DNA of 5,780 bases from Bacilli bacterium. Lineage in GTDB: Bacteria; Bacillota; Bacilli; Tumebacillales; JAQBPP01. The stretch covers positions 1 through 5,780 of the forward strand of contig JAQBPP010000072.1 in assembly GCA_028287455.1 (NCBI GenBank), given 5' to 3'. Shown here piece by piece: positions 1 to 4,785 of the stretch (positions are counted from its first letter, which is position 1; each line of letters begins with the position of its first letter). Position numbers and translations under genes: made by a program. The notes beneath the pieces are model-generated. The model saw only the letters and a program-made list of their open reading frames with translations, was not told the DNA's origin and ran no database searches.

Positions 1-1
1 G

Positions 2-70
2 ATCGGGATTACCTGGCTGCTTGAAAGAAGAAGCAACCGCACTCAGTTCAGTCGAGGTCTGTCAGTATGA
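2..70 (+). CDS. C-terminal end of a probable membrane protein (partial, 5' end off the window)
   Basis: Frame 2 is open from the left edge for 22 codons to a TGA at 68-70. The residues read IGITWLLERRSNRTQFSRGLSV: a short hydrophobic stretch followed by a basic, polar tail. That is how the last membrane helix and cytoplasmic tail of a transporter, such as a major facilitator permease, often look. All three minus-strand frames carry stops in this stretch, and plus frame 3 gives a less protein-like tail ending at 80. A strong hairpin followed by TTTT starts 27 bases after the stop, which supports a plus-strand gene ending here. The family is a guess; too little is visible to name a function. 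Confidence 0.4.
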   Translation: MGITWLLERRSNRTQFSRGLSV

Positions 71-96
71 GCCGAACTGAACATGAGCTGCAAGAC

Positions 97-141
97 AAAG
101 GGAGTATCAGCCCGATTGTTGTTCGGAAGATACTCCCTTTT
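97..141. terminator. Intrinsic terminator, probably bidirectional, between convergent genes
   Basis: AAAGGGAGTATC (97-108) and GATACTCCCTTT (129-140) form a perfect 12-bp stem with a 20-base loop. The loop contains a further CCGA/TCGG pairing. On the plus strand the stem runs into TTTT (138-141), as expected for a terminator of the gene ending at 70. On the minus strand it begins 12 bases after the exporter stop, and its descending arm ends in CCCTTTGTCTT, a weaker U-tract, so it may serve both genes. Confidence 0.75.
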
Positions 142-152
142 GCCAATTTCAA

Positions 153-2126
153 TTAACTCGTGGAAACCCGCTTTTCTCCTTTGGGCATAGTTTTTTCCCC
201 TTTAGTCATCATGGAAATCACCGCAGTAAGGTCTTCGGGGCGCATTGCCTTCAGCTGCTTCTCATAAAGATCGCGATATAAACCATTCAGCCGCAGCAGT
301 TCAGCGTGAGTACCTTTCTCTACTACTTCACCGCGGTTCATCACCAGGATTTGGTTGGCACGTACGATGGTAGCGAGGCGATGGGCGATGACAAATGTAG
401 TTCGACCCTGCATTAACCGTTCCAGAGCGGTGGTCACCAGCTCTTCCGATTCGGCATCCAGTGCACTCGTTGCTTCGTCCAGGATCAGGATGCGCGGGTT
501 TTTGAGCAATGCCCTGGCGATGGCAATCCGCTGCTTTTGACCGCCTGATAACCGGACGCCGCGTTCGCCGAGAACGGTTTCATACTGCTGATCCCATTCC
601 ATGACGAAGTCATGCGCATTGGCCGCTTTGGATGCGGCGTGCACCTCTTCTTCAGTAGCTTCCGGCCTGCCGTAAGCGATGTTGTCAAAAACTGAACCGG
701 AAAACAGGATATTATCTTGCAGCACCAATGCAATATGCGATCGCAAATCGAAGACGTTATAGTCTCTGATATCCACATCATCCAACAGAATTTGACCTTG
801 ATCCGGATCATAAAAACGCGGGATCATATTAATGAATGTTGATTTGCCTGCACCGCTTGGTCCCACTAATGCGATGACTTCACCAGGCCGCGCATGAAAA
901 GAGATATTTTTCAGCGCCAGACGTTTCTCAACAATCATTGGAGGGGGATCGGGTCTCATTCGTGGGGGGACAACATAAAAAGGCTTATCCGGTTTAAACC
1001 GTTCAATAATATCCGGATCTCCGCCTTTAAAGTCTTGTTTCCTCGTCTCCGGACGCTCGGATACATAGGTAAACGTGACATCTTGAAAAACGATGTCTCC
1101 TGAGCAGTGGGGCAGTGGGCGTGCATTCGGCTTGTTTTGAATTTCCGGCTCATTATCAAATACTTCGAAGATCCGTTCAATATTGGAGAGGGAATTTTGC
1201 ACGACGACGTTCGTATCGGAAAACCGCTGAATCGGTCCATAAAGTTGTCCAAGATAAGCTTGAAAAGCCATTAATCCGCCGATGGTCATCTGGTGGTGCA
1301 GCACGAGCGTGCCGCCTAGAAACCAAACGATCAAATTGCCGGTATCGTTAAACATCTGGCTAAAGCGGCCAAGTGTATTGGAAAGCGTCTGAGCGGATGT
1401 TTGATATTCAAAGTGATGTTTCGCCTGCTTATCGAAGCGATCCATCTCTGCTTTTTCCCGATTGAAGGATTGCACGATTTTCATTCCGGCGATCCGTTCT
1501 ACAAGCACACCAGAAATGCGTTCCATTTGCCGGTGAACTGATCGCCAGGCGAACCGGATGCGCACGTTCATATTTGTAAAAGTAAGATAATATAAGGGCA
1601 AAATCCATAAAGCAGACAAGGCAAGTCTTGGTTGTAAATGAAATAACATAAAGCCTGCGAAGATGACCAGGAACATATCGACCAACAGATTGATCACACC
1701 GCTGTTCACCAGGTTCTGCGCGCCGCCTACATCATTCATAATGCGAGAAACAACACTGCCTACTTGGCGATTGTCATAAAAACGAGACGACAGTTTTTGC
1801 AGGTGTGCATATAGCTGTTTCCGCAAGTCAACCACCATTTGGTTGCCTAGTCGCACGGTGACACGGTTGCGGAAAAAATTCATTGCGTTGCCGAACATAT
1901 TCAGACAACCTAACACTATGACGATTTCGGTCAATGACCAGCCTGGTTTGTTGACCAGCACCTGGTCAATCATTCGCTTGGTAATCATCGGACCTGCCAT
2001 CGGCACAACAAACTGGACGAATCCGATCCCAATGATGATCATGATATTGATGCGATACTGCAGGACAAACTGTAAATACCTTTTGATTAATCTGCTGTTG
2101 GTTCTACTATTAGGGTCAGTATCCAA
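153..2126 (-). CDS. ABC transporter, fused permease and ATP-binding half-transporter (MdlB/MsbA/BmrA-like exporter)
   Basis: This is a type I ABC exporter half-transporter, expected to dimerise in the cytoplasmic membrane and use ATP hydrolysis to export lipids, drugs or peptides; the substrate cannot be read from the sequence. With the TTG start at 2126 it is 657 residues. A six-helix membrane domain spans about residues 20-310. The ATPase domain follows: A-loop Tyr354, Walker A GPSGAGKST 422-430, Q-loop Gln470, signature LSGGQ 526-530, Walker B ILILDE 546-551, D-loop SALD 554-557 and H-loop His582. All catalytic residues are intact. The family is usually about 570-600 residues; the excess comes from a charged, proline-rich insertion (about 355-401) right after the A-loop and a lysine-rich tail with a doubled KGEK motif. 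The start was chosen because GGAGGG lies 7 bases upstream. The alternative in-frame TTG at 2168 (671 residues) has its nearest AGGAG 22 bases away. It appears monocistronic, with terminators on both sides. Confidence 0.95.
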   Translation of the reverse strand: MDTDPNSRTNSRLIKRYLQFVLQYRINIMIIIGIGFVQFVVPMAGPMITKRMIDQVLVNKPGWSLTEIVIVLGCLNMFGNAMNFFRNRVTVRLGNQMVVDLRKQLYAHLQKLSSRFYDNRQVGSVVSRIMNDVGGAQNLVNSGVINLLVDMFLVIFAGFMLFHLQPRLALSALWILPLYYLTFTNMNVRIRFAWRSVHRQMERISGVLVERIAGMKIVQSFNREKAEMDRFDKQAKHHFEYQTSAQTLSNTLGRFSQMFNDTGNLIVWFLGGTLVLHHQMTIGGLMAFQAYLGQLYGPIQRFSDTNVVVQNSLSNIERIFEVFDNEPEIQNKPNARPLPHCSGDIVFQDVTFTYVSERPETRKQDFKGGDPDIIERFKPDKPFYVVPPRMRPDPPPMIVEKRLALKNISFHARPGEVIALVGPSGAGKSTFINMIPRFYDPDQGQILLDDVDIRDYNVFDLRSHIALVLQDNILFSGSVFDNIAYGRPEATEEEVHAASKAANAHDFVMEWDQQYETVLGERGVRLSGGQKQRIAIARALLKNPRILILDEATSALDAESEELVTTALERLMQGRTTFVIAHRLATIVRANQILVMNRGEVVEKGTHAELLRLNGLYRDLYEKQLKAMRPEDLTAVISMMTKGEKTMPKGEKRVSTS

Positions 2127-2181
2127 GGTGCTTCCCTCCAGTGTTGACAGTTCGTTCAAGATGGTCAAAACGTTTCTTCAT
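2116..2181 (-). CDS. Possible 21-residue leader peptide overlapping the ABC exporter start
   Basis: An ATG at 2181 has a clear AGGAG 9 bases upstream and opens a 21-codon frame beginning MKKRFDHLERTV and ending in HLGY before the TGA at 2116-2118. The frame is out of register with the exporter. It runs over the exporter's own GGAGGG and stops just 8 bases beyond the first base of the exporter's TTG. A ribosome translating it would clear, or block, the exporter start, so translational coupling or a regulatory uORF is plausible. The known precedent is the bmrB leader peptide ahead of the bmrCD multidrug exporter in Bacillus subtilis, although that one acts by transcription attenuation. An alternative is that this ATG was the original exporter start and a one-base indel separated it from the main frame. 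The peptide matches no family I recognise. Confidence 0.4.
   Translation of the reverse strand: MKKRFDHLERTVNTGGKHLGY
2134..2139 (-). promoter_or_regulatory. Ribosome binding site that fixes the exporter TTG start
   Basis: The minus strand reads GGAGGG, then AAGCACC (7 bases), then TTG at 2126. It is the only near-consensus site at a proper distance from an in-frame start codon of the exporter, and it lies inside the overlapping leader frame. Confidence 0.65.
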
Positions 2182-2190
2182 GTTCATCAG

Positions 2191-2195
2191 CTCCT
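2191..2195 (-). promoter_or_regulatory. Ribosome binding site of the leader ORF
   Basis: AGGAG on the minus strand is followed by CTGATGAAC (9 bases) and the ATG at 2181. It serves the 21-codon frame, not the exporter frame, which has a TGA stop overlapping that ATG. Confidence 0.55.
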
Positions 2196-2224
2196 ATGTA
2201 ATGGCATGTTAAAAAATGTAAGAA

Positions 2225-2239
2225 ATGGGTTTACCCCAT
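2225..2239. repeat. Short inverted repeat in the exporter's 5' leader
   Basis: ATGGG-TTTAC-CCCAT forms 5-bp arms around a 5-base spacer, 44 bases upstream of the leader ORF's start codon. It could be an operator or a small RNA hairpin. No convincing sigma-A promoter could be picked nearby to judge its position, so its role is open. Confidence 0.25.
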
Positions 2240-2293
2240 AACTCATTACTTTATCTGATCTTATGCGAAAATGGCGTGAATTTTTACACATAT

Positions 2294-2328
2294 GAAAAAG
2301 AAAGACAGCACCTATCCAGGCGCTGCCT
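2294..2328 (-). terminator. Intrinsic terminator downstream of the deacetylase gene
   Basis: Read on the minus strand, AGGCAGCGCC pairs with GGTGCTGTCT across a TGGATA loop. This makes a 10-bp, GC-rich stem with two G-U pairs, directly followed by TTCTTTTTC. It lies about 100 bases after the deacetylase stop and about 110 bases before the exporter's leader ORF, so it should separate the two same-strand genes into different transcription units. Confidence 0.75.
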
Positions 2329-2427
2329 GACAAGAACACCGCGATCATTAAATAGCGGAAAAACATTCGTTCTTTTCGACGTGACCTTTGCCTGCAACCG
2401 GAGCAAGAAAGGAGCGCATATTTTTTC

Positions 2428-3528
2428 CTAATCAATGCGTGCCTGATTTTGATCCCATCCGACTGTGAAGCCTAAAGCTTCGGCAAGCACGCGCAAGGGA
2501 GCAAATGTCGTATCCTGAATCAGGTAAGCTGAGGCAGGCATAGTGCCGTGAACCGCGAAGGAGACCGACCCATAAACGGATGAGGCGACGGTCGTCGATC
2601 CATACACGGATGAGGTCACTGTCGTCTGCGGGCTGGTGGAACCTCCACCTGACAAATAGGTGAGTGTATAATTGGGATCGTTTAAATGAAAATGTACAAT
2701 GCGGTTATTAGCGCTTAAATCGATCGACTGATCATCATGCCAGGTGACTCGGGCGCCAAGCGCTTCAAATACAGCGCGAACGGGCGCCATAGTCAAGTCA
2801 TTTTGCAGCACGCCTTGCACGTTTAACAACTGTCCATGCACCTGCAGTGGAACTTTTTGTGCCGGGGGCTTAAGTCCGGGCAGCAGTGTGAAACTGTAGC
2901 CCTGATCTTTTAGATGGTTGATAATGTCCGGCAGGATTTTGGCAGTGATCGCTTTCTCATGAAATAAAATGATAGAGCCGTTTGTAACCTCGGAATAAAC
3001 ATTTTGTTTGATTGCATCCGGGTTGTTCGGGTTTGCCCAGTCACGAGAGTCGACATTCCAGGTGACGACTTTCAGCCCTTCTGCTGCGGCTGCCCCGAGT
3101 AAATTGCTGTTTGTATACCCGTATGGCGGCCTAAAGTAAACAGGTGTTGTACCGGATGCTTCCTGGATGGCGGACTGAGCGGAATCAAGATTAGTCAAAA
3201 TGGTATTATAAGACCATCCTTGAAACAAAGGATGGGTCATGGAATGGTTTTGGATGGATGATCCTGCTTGCAGGACTTGTTTGGCTTGATTGGCATTGGC
3301 CCCTTGGCCAATCCAGAAAAACGCAGCCTGAATCTTGTTTTTTTGCAGTGTATCTAAGATGTCAGGTTCATAAGGAGTAGGCCCATCGTCAAAGGTGAGC
3401 GCAACAACTGGCTGACCGGTCGACAGTGAACTGATGATGGAAGAATCCGCTCTGGCGGCCTCAGGTTGCCATGCGATCCATGTGAAAACAGATAAAACGA
3501 TCAACGCAATTATTGGCAGACGCAACAT
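2428..3528 (-). CDS. Secreted polysaccharide deacetylase (NodB domain, CE4) with C-terminal copper-amine-oxidase-N-like stalk domain
   Basis: This is a predicted exported, metal-dependent deacetylase that removes acetyl groups from N-acetylated sugars of peptidoglycan or chitin-like polymers; the substrate is not determined. Of 366 residues, 1-27 form a signal peptide (hydrophobic LPIIALIVLSVF, likely cleavage after ARA). The NodB domain (about 40-218) carries the CE4 motifs: TFDDG 45-49 (catalytic and metal-ligand Asp47/Asp48), HSMTH 95-99 (metal His95/His99), RPPYG 133-137, DSRDW 160-164 and LFH 188-190. Residues about 225-366 resemble the copper-amine-oxidase N-terminal-like domain, with two copies of an APxRxxxEALGxxVxW motif at 248-263 and 343-358. 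Between the halves lies a duplicated TTV[T/A]SSVYGS element (302-321). The protein stops soon after the second motif, so the domain may be slightly short. The start is the ATG at 3528, with GGAGG 5 bases upstream; an in-frame codon at 3579 would place the signal peptide 17 residues inside and lacks support. Confidence 0.93.
   Translation of the reverse strand: MLRLPIIALIVLSVFTWIAWQPEAARADSSIISSLSTGQPVVALTFDDGPTPYEPDILDTLQKNKIQAAFFWIGQGANANQAKQVLQAGSSIQNHSMTHPLFQGWSYNTILTNLDSAQSAIQEASGTTPVYFRPPYGYTNSNLLGAAAAEGLKVVTWNVDSRDWANPNNPDAIKQNVYSEVTNGSIILFHEKAITAKILPDIINHLKDQGYSFTLLPGLKPPAQKVPLQVHGQLLNVQGVLQNDLTMAPVRAVFEALGARVTWHDDQSIDLSANNRIVHFHLNDPNYTLTYLSGGGSTSPQTTVTSSVYGSTTVASSVYGSVSFAVHGTMPASAYLIQDTTFAPLRVLAEALGFTVGWDQNQARID
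2570..2629 (-). repeat. Imperfect 30-bp tandem duplication inside the deacetylase gene
   Basis: The units 2570-2599 and 2600-2629 share CCATA[A/C]ACGGATGAGG plus a similar second half. They encode two consecutive copies of the ten residues TTV[T/A]SSVYGS. The period is a multiple of three, so the frame is kept. The element sits in a Ser/Thr-rich linker between the two halves of the C-terminal domain. Confidence 0.8.
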
Positions 3529-3532
3529 AAAA

Positions 3533-3540
3533 TCCTCCCC
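3533..3540 (-). promoter_or_regulatory. Ribosome binding site that fixes the deacetylase start
   Basis: The minus strand reads GGGGAGGA, then TTTT, then the ATG at 3528. This near-perfect site selects the ATG directly before the signal peptide over the longer in-frame extension to 3579. Confidence 0.85.
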
Positions 3541-3587
3541 TCGGTTCAATCTATGGGGAGGAAATTGGGAGTAGAACAAGGGCAGCG

Positions 3588-3719
3588 GTGCACGTGGAGC
3601 CCATTGCTAAACTCGAGTTGCGGAAACGGCGCCTGAGGTTCCTGATTGGCCCAGACCCTGTGGTAGTCGAAGGTGCTTTGCAAAAACTGCTACCCATAAT
3701 TAAGTTTGGAGCAGATTGA
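3588..3719 (+). CDS. Possible small protein of 43 residues, unidentified
   Basis: A plus-strand frame is open from 3531 to a TGA at 3717-3719. The best start is the GTG at 3588, with AAGGG 5 bases upstream; a second GTG lies at 3594. The product would be basic at the start (KLELRKRRLR) and then FLIGPDPVVVEGALQKLLP, a mix of hydrophobic and charged residues that reads more like a real protein than the other frames here. It could be a small gene, the remnant of a longer gene, or chance. It has no ATG, lies in a region expected to hold promoters, and matches no family I recognise. Confidence 0.22.
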   Translation: MHVEPIAKLELRKRRLRFLIGPDPVVVEGALQKLLPIIKFGAD

Positions 3720-3830
3720 TGGATCATTACCGGGCTGCCTGTGATTTGTGAATAGATTCCCCCCTTAGATGGATAGTCTAACCAACGATAAGTGAACGAG
3801 TGAAGCTTCGAAGGGCTATTTTAGCAGATA

Positions 3831-3840
3831 ATGAATTCAT
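3831..3840. promoter_or_regulatory. 10-bp perfect palindrome upstream of the kinase, possible operator
   Basis: ATGAATTCAT lies 11 bases before the kinase ribosome binding site and overlaps a possible -10 box (GATAAT, 3827-3832). Its position would suit a repressor site. A 10-base palindrome can arise by chance, and no second copy was seen in the window. Confidence 0.2.
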
Positions 3841-3851
3841 AAAGATTTAAC

Positions 3852-3857
3852 GGGGTG
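3852..3857 (+). promoter_or_regulatory. Ribosome binding site of the kinase TTG start
   Basis: GGGGTG is followed by TAACCA (6 bases) and the TTG at 3864. An in-frame TAA lies one codon upstream of the TTG, so no earlier start is possible in this frame. Confidence 0.7.
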
Positions 3858-3863
3858 TAACCA

Positions 3864-4772
3864 TTGGAGATTGTCGTAGGGATCGACGGCGGTGGAACAA
3901 AGACAGATGCGCTGTTTATGGATGTGGAGACCCAAAAAAAGGTAAAAATCACGGGAGAACCGAGTCGGTCCAGTGCTGTTGGCTGGGATTCATCCCATCA
4001 AGTGATCATTTCGTTAATCGATAGAGGACTCCAGGCGTTTAATGCAACGGCGGAACAACTCCGATCCGTTTCGGCGTGCTTATCTGGTGTCGATAGCCCA
4101 TCACAGGGCGAATGGCTGACGAATGAACTGCAGAAAGTGTTCCCATCGCCAAAGATAGAAGTGAAGAACGATGCATTCGCAGTGTTGAGTGCGGGCACTG
4201 ACGGACAACCGGGTATCGTTTTAATCCTCGGAACCGGATCCATTGCCTTAGGTGAATCCAAATCAGGTCAAGTGGCACGAGCTGGTGGATGGGGAAATTT
4301 AATTGGCGATGAAGGAAGTGGTTATGATATTGGACGTAAAGGTATTGTAGCCGCCATTCAGAGCTTTGAAAAACGGGGAGAAACTACGATGCTGTGGGAG
4401 CAGGCGTGTGACATGTTTTCCGTTGACGAACCAGAAGACTTTATTTCTATCATCTACGGGGCAAGTCACCCAGTATCGACAATTGCATCATTTGCTCCGA
4501 TTGTCCTGCAATGTGCCGATGCCACTGACAATATTGCGAAACAGATTGTGCACCAAGCGGTAAAAGACGCATTTGCTCTGGTACGATCTGTTCAGCAACA
4601 ATTGAACGATGAAAAAGATCTCCCCATCGTGTTAGCCGGAGGACTACTTTCAACGGGGAACTCTCTTCTGACTGAGGTTCAACGCGTAGGCCAGCACTTA
4701 CCGTTTCAGATGTTGGCTGCTGAACCGGTTGAAGGAGCCCTGTTACGGGCGATCAGAAAGTATACTTCGTAG
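3864..4772 (+). CDS. BadF/BadG/BcrA/BcrD-family ATPase, N-acetylglucosamine kinase-like
   Basis: This is a cytoplasmic sugar kinase of the ASKHA (actin/hexokinase) fold, most like the N-acetylglucosamine or glucosamine kinases of the BadF/BcrA group. It would transfer phosphate from ATP to an amino sugar. Over 302 residues the landmarks are the phosphate-1 loop DGGGTKTD (8-15), ACLSGVD (71-77), the probable catalytic-base region KNDA with Asp103 (101-104), the phosphate-2 loop GTGS (123-126), the sugar-binding segment GGWGNLIGDEGSGYDIGR (141-158), the adenosine-site GG (259-260) and the closing PVEGALLRA (288-296). Length and motif order fit a complete enzyme. There is no 4Fe-4S cysteine pattern as in the benzoyl-CoA reductase activators of the same superfamily, which favours a sugar kinase. 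The start is TTG at 3864, forced by a stop one codon upstream. It is transcribed divergently from the secreted deacetylase, and a role in recycling cell-wall or chitin amino sugars is an inference from that. The exact sugar cannot be told. Confidence 0.9.
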   Translation: MEIVVGIDGGGTKTDALFMDVETQKKVKITGEPSRSSAVGWDSSHQVIISLIDRGLQAFNATAEQLRSVSACLSGVDSPSQGEWLTNELQKVFPSPKIEVKNDAFAVLSAGTDGQPGIVLILGTGSIALGESKSGQVARAGGWGNLIGDEGSGYDIGRKGIVAAIQSFEKRGETTMLWEQACDMFSVDEPEDFISIIYGASHPVSTIASFAPIVLQCADATDNIAKQIVHQAVKDAFALVRSVQQQLNDEKDLPIVLAGGLLSTGNSLLTEVQRVGQHLPFQMLAAEPVEGALLRAIRKYTS

Positions 4773-4785
4773 CGTTACTGCTTGA

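Larger units (their letters stand above)
3529..3863. other. Divergent intergenic region between deacetylase and kinase
   Basis: These 335 bases should hold the promoters of both flanking genes. Visible are TTAGA-N7-TCTAA (3765-3781), a perfect palindrome ATGAATTCAT (3831-3840) just upstream of the kinase ribosome binding site, and a GATAAT (3827-3832) resembling a -10 box but without a matching -35. There is no T-box motif, no riboswitch core I recognise and no tRNA-like fold. One plus-strand reading frame (3588-3719) is described separately. No promoter can be called with confidence on either strand. Confidence 0.6.

Noticed and set aside
44..80. Inverted repeat TCAGTTC / GAACTGA near the left edge
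   Set aside because: It has only 7-bp arms, overlaps the end of the partial coding region and has no U-tract; the much stronger hairpin at 97-140 explains termination.
956..1252. Minus-strand 98-codon frame overlapping the exporter's insertion region
   Set aside because: I checked whether the insertion might reflect a frameshift into this frame. The main frame stays open and resumes a correct ATPase domain, and the alternative frame shows no ABC motif.
1843..2241. Plus-strand 132-codon frame
   Set aside because: It lies almost entirely antisense to the exporter's membrane domain; the minus-strand protein has clear family motifs and this frame has none.
2187..2435. Minus-strand 82-codon frame between the deacetylase and the exporter, with a hydrophobic stretch (MFFRYLMIAVFLSGSAWIGA)
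   Set aside because: It has no ribosome binding site at its TTG or internal ATG starts, and it runs straight through the strong 10-bp terminator hairpin and U-tract at 2294-2328, which also explains the Phe/Leu-rich codons. A small membrane protein is not fully excluded.
3552..3635. Plus-strand ATG frame of 27 codons (MGRKLGVEQG...)
   Set aside because: No ribosome binding site lies upstream of the ATG, its composition is unconvincing, and it overlaps the better 43-codon frame.
3749..3778. Plus-strand TGAATA-N17-GATAGTC resembling a forespore sigma-G promoter for the kinase
   Set aside because: The -35 match is good but the -10 half matches poorly, and it overlaps the equally weak sigma-B-like pattern on the other strand; chance is likely.
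3756..3782. Minus-strand GTTAGA-N15-GGGAAT resembling a sigma-B promoter for the deacetylase
   Set aside because: The -10-like half is good, but the -35 half is only a partial match, the spacer is at the long end, and the site is over 220 bases from the gene.
3998..4278. Two minus-strand frames opposite the kinase
   Set aside because: They are antisense to the conserved kinase core; their composition follows from the complementary strand and no ribosome binding sites are evident.
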